Positions 34,849-44,204 of a DNA stretch of 64,000 nt are shown in pieces (the first letter of the stretch is position 1; the number at the start of each line of letters is the position of its first letter). Source of the stretch: Vibrio sp. SNU_ST1 (lineage in GTDB: Bacteria; Pseudomonadota; Gammaproteobacteria; Enterobacterales; Vibrionaceae); the NCBI RefSeq assembly GCF_030563405.1, contig NZ_CP130749.1, positions 868,001-932,000 on the forward strand, written 5' to 3'. The notes beneath the pieces were generated by a model that saw nothing but the letters and a program-made list of their open reading frames with translations, was not told the origin of the DNA and ran no database searches. The translations under genes were made by a program, and so were the position numbers.

Positions 34849-37800
34849 ATGGAAGGAACTAAACACGATGATCTCATTGTAGGTACAGATCAAGACGACG
34901 CAGTAAATAGTCGAGCTGGCAACGACCAAATTAGCACACTGGCGGGTGATGACTTCATTGCTGCGGGTGAAGGCAGCGACACAATTTTAGCGGGTGAAGG
35001 CGCAGACACCGTATTAGGTGATATTGAATACGATACAGGAGAGACGGCTGAAGCCCCAGTCAATACTGACGATTCATGGGGTGAATCTCAAACCGTTTAT
35101 ACCTACGACAACAATACAAACGGCCAGCAATCGTCACACACTATTCGACTTGATAGTTTTGCTGTTAACCAAGCTGTCAACACATCAACAACAGTCGCTG
35201 GACTTGAAAGCAACAGCTCAATTACCGTTCAACTCACAGACGAAAATGGTACTGTGATCGCCTCACAAATCGCTCAAGTCGATGCTAACGGTCTTGTCAG
35301 CATCGATACCGATATTCCAGAATCCTCACTCGGTGACTCTGGTGAAGTCACGTTTACCTTCCTTGATGACAACAATCAACCCATCACCCAAATTGATGAT
35401 ATGAACATTGACGTTCGTAACATCTATAACGACACCATTGATGGCGGGGCCGGTGATGACATTCTTAAAGGCCAACAAGGTGACGACACGATCTACGGTG
35501 GTACCGGAAACGATTTTTTAGACGGCGACATCAATGACGATACGCTTTATGGCGAAGATGGAAACGATGTTTTAGTCGGGGGGAACGGTGATGACTACCT
35601 CGATGGCGGTTCTGGCGATGATACCCTACTCGGATCTGATGGCGACGACATCCTTCATGGTGGCGATGGTAACGATCTACTCATGGGTGAGATGGGTGAC
35701 GATATGATCCATGGGGGGAAAGGCAACGATGACCTGATTGGAGACGATGGTGCTGACACCCTGTATGGAGGTGAAGGTCACGACAAATTGTTTGGTGGTA
35801 AAGGTAACGACTACCTATCCGGTGATGACGGTAATGATGAGATTCATGGTGAAGACGGTGTCGATAACATTATCGCAGGCGCCGGCGATGACTTCGTATT
35901 AGGAGGAGCTGGTGACGACTTAATCTCTGGAGGCCAAGGCAGTGACCTTTTACTTGGCGGTGATGGCGATGATGTTGTTACTGGTGATGAAGGTGACGAC
36001 ACATTAGTTGGCGAACTCGGTAACGATAACTTATCAGGCGGTGACGGCCAAGATACCCTATATGGTGATGCCGGCGATGACACTTTGTCTGGGGGGGCTG
36101 GGAACGACCAACTGTATGGTGGCTTAGGTGATGACACAATAGACGGCGGCGATGGCGATGATGTCATTCACGCAAATGAAGGCGCCGACACCATCACAAC
36201 CGGTAGCGGCGATGATCTCGTTTTCGCAGGCTCCGGTCACGATATTATCGATACCGGTGAAGGTTCTGATACAGTATTTGGTGAAACCGGCGATAACCAA
36301 ATTACGTCTGGTTCTGGGGACGACACGATTTACACCGACTCAGGTAAAGACAACATTGATTCCGGTGACGGTGCCGACACGATTTTCGCAGGAGCTGGTG
36401 ATAATGTAATAAATTCGGGGTCTGGTGACGATTTGATGTACACAGATTCTGGGGACGATCTCATCACCTCAGGAACAGGAAGTGACACCATCTATGCCGG
36501 AGACGGCGACAACATTGTAGAGTCTGGCACTGACAACGATACAGTCTTTACCGGAAGCGGCGTGGACACCATCAATCTTGGTGAAGGCGACGACAAAGCA
36601 TTCGCTGGCGGGGGCAACGATTCAATTGTCGCTGGTAGCGGCGATGACCAAATCTTTGCAGGTGAAGGTGACGACACCCTTCAAGGCATACAAGGCAATA
36701 ACCAACTCTTTGGTGAAGGCGGTGACGACACGTTAATTGCAGGTCTTAATGCAAGTGAGCTATACGGTGGTAGCGGCGCGGATACCCTCCTGGGTTCGGA
36801 AGAGTCTGACAGTCTGCATGGTGGTCAAGGAAACGATGATATCACTGCGAATGCCGGTAACGACATAGTTGAAGGTAATGGCGGAGATGACACATTAACT
36901 CTTGGAACCGGTAATGATGTCGGCCTAGGCGGTGAAGGTAACGATACGATATCTGGCGGCGAAGGTAACGACACTCTGGTTGGAGATGCCGGGCACGATA
37001 CTCTCACTGGCGGCAGTGGAGATGATGTCCTTGTCGGGGGCGAAGGTAACGATCTACTCGACGGTGGCACAGGACGCAGTGAGATATATGGCGGCAGTGG
37101 GAATGATACGATAATTAGTTCTACTGAAGATGACCTACTCTCCGGAGGCTCGGGAGACGACACTATTTCATCAGGAATTGGGGACGATACCGTATTTGCA
37201 GGCTCAGGGACCGACAACATAACAACGGGCGAAGGTGCTGATACCGTTTATGGAGAGTCTGGCAGCAATACGATTGATACCGGTACTGGTGACGACATCG
37301 TTTATGGTGGTATAAATAGTGACAATGTCACCCTCGGTAAAGGTAAGGACCAAGTTTACTCTGGTGATGGTAACGACACCATTGATGCGGGCTCAGGTGA
37401 TGATCATATAGACGCAGGCGCTGGCGCTGACTACATCCAAGGTGGCAGCGGAAACGATGCTATTTTTGGTGGCGCCGGGAATGATGAACTCGTTGGGGGT
37501 GAAGGTTACGATTTCCTAGCTGGCGGAGATGGTGATGACATTATCACCGATGACGGCCAAGATACGATTCTAGGTGAAAAAGGGAATGACACCCTCACAG
37601 CAGCAGCTACGGGAAGCCACAACATCTACGGTGGTGACGGTAATGATACTCTGATAGGAAGCAACGCTAGCGACACCCTCTATGGTGGTGCCGATGATGA
37701 CACCATCACTGGAGCCGATGGTGATGACACATTATTTGCTGGCGATGGCGTAGATACCGTCGACGCTGGTTCTGGTAATGATACCGTTTACGGCGAATCC

Positions 37801-39603
37801 GGCAGCAACCAAGTCAATTTAGGTACCGGAGATGACACCCTATTTGGCGGAACCGGTGCAGACACCGCTTTAGGTGGTGAAGGTAACGATAACTTATACG
37901 GTGGTTCGGGTAACGATGATCTATCTGGCGGCGTAGGAGAAGATTTCGTAGATGCCGGAGAAGGCAATGATACCGTTTCCGGTGGCGACGATAACGATCT
38001 TATTTTTGGCGGTGACGGTAACGACACATTGATGGGTGATGCCGGAAACGACCTACTCTACTCCGGTGTAGGCAACGACCAACTGCACGGTGGCGATGGC
38101 GAAGATAAATTGACCGCGGAAAGCGGGACCAATACCCTTTCTGGTGACTCAGGAGATGATATTCTGCTTGGCGGTTCTGGTGCAGATACCTTACTCGGCG
38201 GCACTGGTGACGATTATATTGAAGACTCATCTGACAACAATACTGTCGACGGTGGCGAAGGCTCGGATACCATCAAACTAACCGGTGCGAATAACACCGT
38301 ATCCGGCGGTGCAGGTGCTGACACTATCAGCTCTACAGGTGGTGGTATTATTAGTATCGCGGGTGGAGACGGTAACGACTCAATTACAGCTACTGGTGAT
38401 GTAAATACTATAGATGGTGGTGAAGGCAGTGACACTATCAGTATTACTGCGGGTAGCAGTACGGTTACTGGCGGTGAAGGTAACGACTCAATCACGTCAG
38501 CCAGTGGAAGTGATACCCTTCAGGGTGATGCAGGAGCCGATACCTTATCCTCTGGGTCTGGAAACGATAACCTTTATGGCGGTTCCGATAACGACAAACT
38601 GTATGCAGGGGACGGCGACGATCTCCTCGAAGGTGGTGACGGCAATGACACCATGTTCGGGCAAAACGACCAAGATTCTCTCGTTGGCGGATTAGGTAAC
38701 GACTACCTTTCAGGAGGTTCCGGTAACGACTCCCTTAAAGGTGGAGAAGGAAACGATACGTTACGTGGTGATTCTGGTGAAGACACCCTTTGGGGCGGCA
38801 CTGGCAACGATAACCTTTCAGGCGGAGGTTCTGCCGATCTCCTATTCGGAGAAGAAGGGAACGATACATTATCTGGAAACGGAGGCAACGATATTATGTA
38901 TGGCGAAAGTGGCGATGACAAACTGTCCGGAGGCTCTGGCGATGATTACCTTTCTGGTGGTGACGGCAACGACACCCTGAGCGGTAACAACAATTCAGAC
39001 ACCCTTGACGGTGGAGTTGGCGACGACAACCTATCTGGTGATTCCGGAAACGACACCCTATTTGGTCAAGTTGGTAATGATATTCTCGACGGCGGTGATG
39101 GTATTGACCAACTCTATGGTGGTGCGGGTAATGACCAACTTATATTTGATTCAAACGAACTCGAATCCGGTGAGGTTGGTGTCGTTCACTTTAGTGGCGG
39201 TTCAGACTTCGATGTTTTAGTAGTCGGCAACGATAACCAAAGCCAAATGATTGATATGTCGAACAGTACATTCCAAGAGATTGAAGGGGTAAAAATCAGT
39301 TCCAGTGATACAGAGCTCGCCCTCGCCTTGGATAAAATTGCTGCCAATAATACGGCTGGTGATACTGCGGGACAATTCGTATGTACCGGAGCGAGTAGCA
39401 TTGATGTATCTGGTTGGGGTTGGCAGCTCACTGAGAGCCACTTAGAAATGAGCGAATCACTTCAAGACATCTATCGCGAAAGTAATATCGATACAGGCTC
39501 TCTGTATGGCTACCGATTTGAAAGTGAAGCAGGGCAAGAAGTCGTCATTTGGAGCGATCTAAATAGTGGTGACATTAATTTCCCTGATACCAATGAAGTA
39601 TAA
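34849..39603 (+). CDS. Giant RTX-type Ca2+-binding repeat protein, probable type I secretion substrate
   Basis: A 1,584-residue acidic protein built mainly of hemolysin-type nonapeptides (GGxGxDxUx, as in GGDGNDTLSG). Short repeats begin at once (residues 5-58), then a non-repeat beta domain (about 60-190, Ig/cadherin-like) interrupts, then repeats run from about 195 to 1430; a non-repeat tail of ~150 residues follows. No enzyme domain and no N-terminal signal peptide are visible, as expected for a type I substrate with a C-terminal secretion signal. AGGAGG six bases upstream fixes the start at 34849. The ABC-HlyD operon that could export it faces it 0.3 kb away. It probably folds in calcium as an extracellular matrix or adhesin protein. 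Confidence 0.85.
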   Translation: MEGTKHDDLIVGTDQDDAVNSRAGNDQISTLAGDDFIAAGEGSDTILAGEGADTVLGDIEYDTGETAEAPVNTDDSWGESQTVYTYDNNTNGQQSSHTIRLDSFAVNQAVNTSTTVAGLESNSSITVQLTDENGTVIASQIAQVDANGLVSIDTDIPESSLGDSGEVTFTFLDDNNQPITQIDDMNIDVRNIYNDTIDGGAGDDILKGQQGDDTIYGGTGNDFLDGDINDDTLYGEDGNDVLVGGNGDDYLDGGSGDDTLLGSDGDDILHGGDGNDLLMGEMGDDMIHGGKGNDDLIGDDGADTLYGGEGHDKLFGGKGNDYLSGDDGNDEIHGEDGVDNIIAGAGDDFVLGGAGDDLISGGQGSDLLLGGDGDDVVTGDEGDDTLVGELGNDNLSGGDGQDTLYGDAGDDTLSGGAGNDQLYGGLGDDTIDGGDGDDVIHANEGADTITTGSGDDLVFAGSGHDIIDTGEGSDTVFGETGDNQITSGSGDDTIYTDSGKDNIDSGDGADTIFAGAGDNVINSGSGDDLMYTDSGDDLITSGTGSDTIYAGDGDNIVESGTDNDTVFTGSGVDTINLGEGDDKAFAGGGNDSIVAGSGDDQIFAGEGDDTLQGIQGNNQLFGEGGDDTLIAGLNASELYGGSGADTLLGSEESDSLHGGQGNDDITANAGNDIVEGNGGDDTLTLGTGNDVGLGGEGNDTISGGEGNDTLVGDAGHDTLTGGSGDDVLVGGEGNDLLDGGTGRSEIYGGSGNDTIISSTEDDLLSGGSGDDTISSGIGDDTVFAGSGTDNITTGEGADTVYGESGSNTIDTGTGDDIVYGGINSDNVTLGKGKDQVYSGDGNDTIDAGSGDDHIDAGAGADYIQGGSGNDAIFGGAGNDELVGGEGYDFLAGGDGDDIITDDGQDTILGEKGNDTLTAAATGSHNIYGGDGNDTLIGSNASDTLYGGADDDTITGADGDDTLFAGDGVDTVDAGSGNDTVYGESGSNQVNLGTGDDTLFGGTGADTALGGEGNDNLYGGSGNDDLSGGVGEDFVDAGEGNDTVSGGDDNDLIFGGDGNDTLMGDAGNDLLYSGVGNDQLHGGDGEDKLTAESGTNTLSGDSGDDILLGGSGADTLLGGTGDDYIEDSSDNNTVDGGEGSDTIKLTGANNTVSGGAGADTISSTGGGIISIAGGDGNDSITATGDVNTIDGGEGSDTISITAGSSTVTGGEGNDSITSASGSDTLQGDAGADTLSSGSGNDNLYGGSDNDKLYAGDGDDLLEGGDGNDTMFGQNDQDSLVGGLGNDYLSGGSGNDSLKGGEGNDTLRGDSGEDTLWGGTGNDNLSGGGSADLLFGEEGNDTLSGNGGNDIMYGESGDDKLSGGSGDDYLSGGDGNDTLSGNNNSDTLDGGVGDDNLSGDSGNDTLFGQVGNDILDGGDGIDQLYGGAGNDQLIFDSNELESGEVGVVHFSGGSDFDVLVVGNDNQSQMIDMSNSTFQEIEGVKISSSDTELALALDKIAANNTAGDTAGQFVCTGASSIDVSGWGWQLTESHLEMSESLQDIYRESNIDTGSLYGYRFESEAGQEVVIWSDLNSGDINFPDTNEV
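35430..39150 (+). repeat. Coding tandem repeat: RTX nonapeptide array
   Basis: About 3.7 kb of degenerate 27-base units coding for glycine-aspartate nonapeptides; length alone gives about 135 units. Units have diverged at the DNA level, mostly in third positions. The composition makes long open frames in other frames and on the other strand, which are not genes. Confidence 0.85.
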
Positions 39604-39640
39604 TGGTACGTCAGCTCGTAACCACTAAATAACTCCAATC

Positions 39641-39671
39641 AATAACCTGCTACCAATAGCAGGTTATTTTT
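39641..39671 (+). terminator. Rho-independent terminator after the RTX gene
   Basis: A stem AATAACCTGCTA / TAGCAGGTTATT with a short loop is followed by a T-run, 38 bases after the stop codon of the RTX gene. Confidence 0.85.
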
Positions 39672-39781
39672 TGCCTGGTGTTTGCTGTCTAGTTAATGGT
39701 GTTTAGGGCTGCATTTCCATTCCCCTGCATTGGCAGAGCATCAGACCGAAACATACCCGTCAGATAGCCGTTCAGAAACAA

Positions 39782-39815
39782 AAAAGCGTAAGAGCCGTGA
39801 AGCTCTTACGTTTTC
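39782..39815. terminator. Bidirectional rho-independent terminator
   Basis: A stem CGTAAGAGC / GCTCTTACG with a six-base loop, A-run on the left and TTTT on the right. It can end the minus-strand secretion operon and back up the RTX terminator. Confidence 0.75.
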
Positions 39816-39840
39816 ATATCTTATCGTTCGAATAATTCTA

Positions 39841-39900
39841 TTTAGCTTTGGTCGATTTAGTTTTAATCAATTTAGCTTTGGCCTATTTAATTTGTCTCTT
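39841..39900. repeat. Degenerate 15-bp tandem repeat, about four copies
   Basis: Units read TTTAGCTTTGGTCGA, TTTAGTTTTAATCAA, TTTAGCTTTGGCCTA and TTTAATTTGTCTCTT, head to tail. Units one and three are nearly identical. The array is noncoding and lies between a terminator and the 3' end of the coiled-coil gene. Confidence 0.65.
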
Positions 39901-39934
39901 AGCCCACTTATCAATACAGTAGAAACCTAGTTGG

Positions 39935-40669
39935 CTAGCCTTCGATACAAATTTCACGCGTTTTACGTGTTAGTTGCGCATCATTAGAAATAACAAAGAA
40001 GTAATACTCTTGGCTTAACTCATATTGCTGAATATAAGTCCGCATATGATTTAGCATACTTTTGGCTTCACCATAACGCTCTAAATAATTACGGTCGCAC
40101 TTATTCACGATATCAAGATCGACTCTTAAATCAGCAAAGTCCGTCATTAATTCATCAACGCGTTTTTCTGTCTCAGCCTTTTGTGCTTGTTTGGAGTACT
40201 CTCCTTCAAGCTCTGACATTTGGGATGCAAGCGCCTGTTGGTTTTGTTTTTCTAATGCAACTTTCTCTTTTTCAAGCTTTTGATTCATCGCAAGCTTGGC
40301 ATTTTTTACCGAATTTTTTTCTGAAAAATATCGGGAACGATAAGTCTTTGCTGATTTCTCCGCCTTCGCCAATTTAGCATTAGTTACCGCTAATAATGCG
40401 GAGAGCTCTTCGATTTCAAGCGCTTTTTCTACAAGCTTTTTATCAGCAGCATCAACCTGACTTTCATAGGTTTCATCATCCATTGTTTTGACGTAGTTCA
40501 TGTTTGCCATCTCATCCGTCAAATCATCAATGACTTTATTTAGCGTCGTTATAGTTTCACTCGCCTCACTGAGCTGTGTTGAGGCACTGTAATTATGGTA
40601 CGCAAGATAACCAGTAATAAGTAAAGTCGAAGCCAATAGCGTTGAAAGAACTGTCGTTTGTTTAACCAT
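39935..40669 (-). CDS. Membrane-anchored coiled-coil protein, function unknown
   Basis: A 244-residue protein with one N-terminal hydrophobic helix (about residues 8-25) and a long coiled coil (about 30-180, rich in Glu, Lys, Ala, Leu), then a short C-terminal domain with two cysteines (NKCDRN, EICIEG). The helix may be an uncleaved anchor, placing the coiled coil in the periplasm. I recognise no family. It is the last gene of the type I secretion operon, 10 bases after the zinc-ribbon gene, with GGAGGAG before the start. It could support the secretion channel, but no direct evidence shows this. Confidence 0.75.
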   Translation of the reverse strand: MVKQTTVLSTLLASTLLITGYLAYHNYSASTQLSEASETITTLNKVIDDLTDEMANMNYVKTMDDETYESQVDAADKKLVEKALEIEELSALLAVTNAKLAKAEKSAKTYRSRYFSEKNSVKNAKLAMNQKLEKEKVALEKQNQQALASQMSELEGEYSKQAQKAETEKRVDELMTDFADLRVDLDIVNKCDRNYLERYGEAKSMLNHMRTYIQQYELSQEYYFFVISNDAQLTRKTREICIEG

Positions 40670-40679
40670 TGTCTCCTCC

Positions 40680-40934
40680 TTAAATTACCTGTTTGTAGCA
40701 CTTCTCTTCGCAACTCGGGCATATGTACGATTGACGGTCGATCTTGGCGGAGCAATGCGGACACCGCCCCTGCTTACGGTCAAAGCTCAGTAATAGCAAC
40801 ATAAACCCAATAGGACCTAATACATACCCAAGTAAAACCCCTGCAACTAGGTTGTTCTTTTTAAATCCAACATAAGTGCTCATAGCTAAGAAACTGAAAT
40901 AAAAACTCAGCCAAAACATCATAGATTCGTCCAT
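40680..40934 (-). CDS. Small membrane protein with C-terminal zinc ribbon
   Basis: An 84-residue protein with two hydrophobic helices (about residues 5-20 and 30-48) and a cytoplasmic zinc ribbon at the C-terminus: CPHCSAK...CPSCEEKC has two CxxC pairs, with one more Cys. The start at 40934 overlaps the stop of the HlyD-type gene by one base (TAATG) and has GAGGGAGG before it. Function unknown; conserved position in a secretion operon suggests a regulatory or assembly role at most. Confidence 0.72.
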   Translation of the reverse strand: MDESMMFWLSFYFSFLAMSTYVGFKKNNLVAGVLLGYVLGPIGFMLLLLSFDRKQGRCPHCSAKIDRQSYICPSCEEKCYKQVI

Positions 40935-42247
40935 TATGCCTCCCTCATTGCTTTCGCCATTCCACTCGTTAGCGGGCCAATTAAGTAATCCCATAGCGTC
41001 CTTTCTTCCACTAGGATCAAAACTTCTGTCAGCATGCCAGGGTACAGATCAATGTTACTTTTAGTACGAAGCGCCTCAAGATCATCACGGTCAAATCGAA
41101 TTTTGACGAGGTAACCCTGATCGCTTTGTGAGGCTTCCCCTCCCTTGATGACCCTATCCGCTGAAACATGGATAACTTCACCCAAGATCGGCGGGACTTG
41201 CCTTGCACTATAAGCCGTCAGGCGTATTCTGGCGTCCTGCCCGGAGCGAACAATATCGATATCTCTTGGCGGGACAATCGCTTCCACAATCAGCTCATCA
41301 CTCTCAGGGACAATTTCCATCAAAACCTGCCCCGGGCGCACAACACCACCCACGCTAGAAATATTCAACCCAACGACACGACCATCAAACTCACTTCGAA
41401 TTTGAATTCGTGAGCGAACATCTTCTAAGGTATTCATGACTTGTTTAATGTCTCGAACCTCATCGTTTACGGCTCTTAATTGCTGTGAGTAATCTCGCTT
41501 CAAATCCAACAACTGACTTTTATAAGTTTCTTCCAAAGTTTCGAGTTCGCGTTTAGCGACATCAATCGTAACCTTGATTTCCGCAAGTTCACCATCAATA
41601 CGTGCGTAGTGTCGTTGCAACTCAAGCATACGAGTTCTAGATACATACCCTTTAGCCACAAGGCCTTTGGTCATATCAATCTCTTGCTTGATTAGATCTC
41701 TTTGAGACGACACGGCCTTTCTCTGGAACTGGTTACCTTGAATTTTCTCTCGGTATAACGTGGATTTTTGTGTGTATAGCGAATCAATTAATTGCTTTCG
41801 TAACAAGCCTTGCTCGAACTGAACAGATTCACTATTGATGATTGGCATAACAATTAAAGATTCATCCTCATTGCTCACCAACACTTCTGGCCACTGTGGC
41901 TTTTCAGATTCATTGAGTAGTGCTTCAAGCCGAGCTTGCTGCGCTATCAAAGAAAAGTTTCGATATAAATAACGTTTGTAGTCAGATTCAGACTTACTAT
42001 CAGAAAGCTCGATAAGCACTTGGCCAATTTTCACTTTCTCGCCGTCTTTCACGAAAACTCGTTTAACCCAACCACCCTGCAAGTGTTGAATCTGCTTCCT
42101 TTTACTTTCAACAACTAAGTTGCCGTGAGCAACAGAAGCTGAGCTTAATGACATCGTCATAGACCAAAATAAAAAGCCTCCGACAGTCAAAATTAGGATA
42201 GTCGAACCTAATATAATGAGCTTTCGCGTACTGAAATTCCCTTCCAT
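40934..42247 (-). CDS. Type I secretion membrane fusion protein (HlyD/PrtE family)
   Basis: A 437-residue adaptor with one N-terminal transmembrane helix (about residues 9-32), a lipoyl half-motif (GNLVVESKRKQIQHLQGG, with VKDGEKVKIGQVL), a long coiled-coil region (about 90-285) and the C-terminal beta domain (GMLTEVLI). The pattern is that of the PrtE/AprE branch which works with ABC exporters lacking a peptidase domain. With the preceding ATPase and a TolC-type channel from elsewhere it forms a type I system. A GTG nine bases upstream is an alternative start, directly after the ATPase stop. Confidence 0.9.
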   Translation of the reverse strand: MEGNFSTRKLIILGSTILILTVGGFLFWSMTMSLSSASVAHGNLVVESKRKQIQHLQGGWVKRVFVKDGEKVKIGQVLIELSDSKSESDYKRYLYRNFSLIAQQARLEALLNESEKPQWPEVLVSNEDESLIVMPIINSESVQFEQGLLRKQLIDSLYTQKSTLYREKIQGNQFQRKAVSSQRDLIKQEIDMTKGLVAKGYVSRTRMLELQRHYARIDGELAEIKVTIDVAKRELETLEETYKSQLLDLKRDYSQQLRAVNDEVRDIKQVMNTLEDVRSRIQIRSEFDGRVVGLNISSVGGVVRPGQVLMEIVPESDELIVEAIVPPRDIDIVRSGQDARIRLTAYSARQVPPILGEVIHVSADRVIKGGEASQSDQGYLVKIRFDRDDLEALRTKSNIDLYPGMLTEVLILVEERTLWDYLIGPLTSGMAKAMREA

Positions 42248-42256
42248 ATTCTGCAC

Positions 42257-44032
42257 CTATCCTTGTACTGAATTTTGAGACTTCGGCGAAACCTTCGAAG
42301 TTTGAGAGTGGGTATTAGGTTGAGGGTGAGTCTTAGGTTGTGAGTTCGTATTGTTCAACGAGGCCGCCTTACCTTGTGAGTTCACATTTAGCCCTAAGAA
42401 CTGTTCACATGTTCCAGCTTTCTCGACACGCCCTTCTTTCAAACTAATAACCCAATCCATCTGACGAAGGAAACCCGGTCGATGAGAGATCATTACCACG
42501 GTAATTTTATGTTCTTTACAATGCTGTAAAACAATTGCCAGAGCGGTTTCGCCTTCGGGGTCAAGGTTTGAATTCGGCTCATCCAATACTAATACTCTTG
42601 GATTTGAGTAAATTGCTCTCGCAAGGCCAATTCGTTGTTTTTGGCCTCCGGAAAGTAGAATTCCGCCTTCACCAATATATGTATCGTACCCTTCAGGAAG
42701 CGCCATAATAAGCTCATGAATACACGCAAGTTTGGCAGATGAAACTACATCTTCGTCATTACACTCTGCAAATCGCGAAATATTTTGTTTAACCGTTCCG
42801 GCAAGTAACCCTACATGTTGAGGTAGATAACCAATATATTGACCGAATTGGTTTTGATCCCATTTCTCAACCGTTGCGCCATCAATTTTAATATCGCCAA
42901 CGCTCGCTTTATGAATACCCATCAGTAAACTTGCAAGAGTTGACTTACCCGACCCAGAATTACCCATGACTGCAAGAGCCTGACCAGCGCCCAGCTTGAA
43001 ACTGATACCCTGCAAGGTCGGCGCTTTTGCTCCAGGGAACTTCAAGCTCACGTTGTTAAATTGCACTTCGCCTTTAGGCTGTGGTAACAACGTTTTGGCT
43101 TTCATTTTGCTAATAGATACACACTGTTTTAGTCTTCGCCACGATTGAAATGCGCTATACCAAGACTTCCACCCACTAACCGCACTTTCAAAAGGGCTGA
43201 CCACTCGGCCAATAAGAATTGAGCTCGCGATAACGGCACCAAGACCCACTTGCTGCTGCAGTGCTAAATAAACACCGAGTGTGAGTATGACCACCTGCAA
43301 TAAGGTTCTAAAATAGCGGCTAACCGCGAGTAACAAACCTACTCTGGCGTTTACTAACCATTGCAAACTAAGGACGTGGTTGTTTTTTTCTTCCCAAACT
43401 TTACCTATATTTTGGCTCATGCCCATGGCCTTCAGTGTCGGCGCATTACGAAGAAAGTCGTTGAGTTCCATGGCAACTTTTCCCGTCTCTTCTTGAGCCA
43501 TACCGCTGACCTTTCTGCCTCCGAGCATCATTGCAAAGGTAAGCAATGAAAAAATGATCACGCCAGTGAGTGCAACGAACCCGATATATGGGTGTAGAAA
43601 AAACAACAGAATTAGGAAGAACGGTGTGAATGGTAAATCGAGAATTGAAGATGTTGAGGGAGATGCGAGAAAGTTACGTAGTGTTGTAAGATCGTGAAGC
43701 GGCTGCTTATCAATGCTATTTGATTGCGATGATGTCGATATACTTAAATCCAGTAACTGACCACTAAGTTGTGTGTCCAATTTAAGCGCAGAGCGTTGCA
43801 TCAAAAGAGTTCGAATGTACTCAAGAGCCGACTGAGAGGTGACCAAAAATAGAGTAATGCCCAATAATGCCAGCAAGGTTTCCAAGCTTGCACTGCTCAT
43901 CACTCGATCAAAAAGCTGTAAACTGTATATAGGCACAGCGAGTACCAATAAATTGATCCCCATGCTAAAACCAACCGCGGCCAACGCTTCCCTCTTCACA
44001 GTTCGAAAAGGACTCCGTGTCATATCTTCCAT
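42257..44032 (-). CDS. Type I secretion ABC transporter (PrtD/AprD-like)
   Basis: A 591-residue fused permease-ATPase. Five or six transmembrane helices lie in residues about 15-300. The ATPase has Walker A GNSGSGKST, signature LSGGQKQR and Walker B VLVLDEPN. No N-terminal C39-peptidase or C39-like domain is present, which matches exporters of RTX proteins with C-terminal signals. The C-terminal ~35 residues are a hydrophilic tail with a six-residue repeat (SQPKTH, PQPNTH, SQTSK). The start at 44032 has AGGTGAG before it; an in-frame ATG 24 bases upstream lacks a ribosome-binding site. The RTX protein encoded nearby is the obvious substrate. Confidence 0.9.
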   Translation of the reverse strand: MEDMTRSPFRTVKREALAAVGFSMGINLLVLAVPIYSLQLFDRVMSSASLETLLALLGITLFLVTSQSALEYIRTLLMQRSALKLDTQLSGQLLDLSISTSSQSNSIDKQPLHDLTTLRNFLASPSTSSILDLPFTPFFLILLFFLHPYIGFVALTGVIIFSLLTFAMMLGGRKVSGMAQEETGKVAMELNDFLRNAPTLKAMGMSQNIGKVWEEKNNHVLSLQWLVNARVGLLLAVSRYFRTLLQVVILTLGVYLALQQQVGLGAVIASSILIGRVVSPFESAVSGWKSWYSAFQSWRRLKQCVSISKMKAKTLLPQPKGEVQFNNVSLKFPGAKAPTLQGISFKLGAGQALAVMGNSGSGKSTLASLLMGIHKASVGDIKIDGATVEKWDQNQFGQYIGYLPQHVGLLAGTVKQNISRFAECNDEDVVSSAKLACIHELIMALPEGYDTYIGEGGILLSGGQKQRIGLARAIYSNPRVLVLDEPNSNLDPEGETALAIVLQHCKEHKITVVMISHRPGFLRQMDWVISLKEGRVEKAGTCEQFLGLNVNSQGKAASLNNTNSQPKTHPQPNTHSQTSKVSPKSQNSVQG

Positions 44033-44204
44033 ATAGCCAGGCTCACCTAGTTGCATATTATTATAGAGTGAGTATAGACAAATTTTTAACAGCCTAAATA
44101 CAATTTTTTAAAAGCTTAGATATTGATCCTTAAAACGTTATCAGACAAAACCATATCAACCTCATTTGTAGTTGGAATCTCATCTAATTTTATAAAAATC
44201 TGAG

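Larger units (their letters stand above)
39604..39934. other. 331-base gap between convergent genes with two terminators
   Basis: The gap holds two separate hairpin terminators and an AT-rich 15-bp repeat array. No coding frame with a ribosome-binding site was seen. Confidence 0.6.

Noticed and set aside
35844..38921. Several long minus-strand open frames with Ser/Pro-rich products inside the RTX gene
   Set aside because: They are mirror images of the glycine-aspartate repeats (GGT/GAC units read as Ser/Pro codons), have no ribosome-binding sites and overlap a certain gene.
35430..39150. Possible CRISPR-like periodic array
   Set aside because: The 27-base period is in frame and codes for RTX nonapeptides; there are no unique spacers or cas genes.
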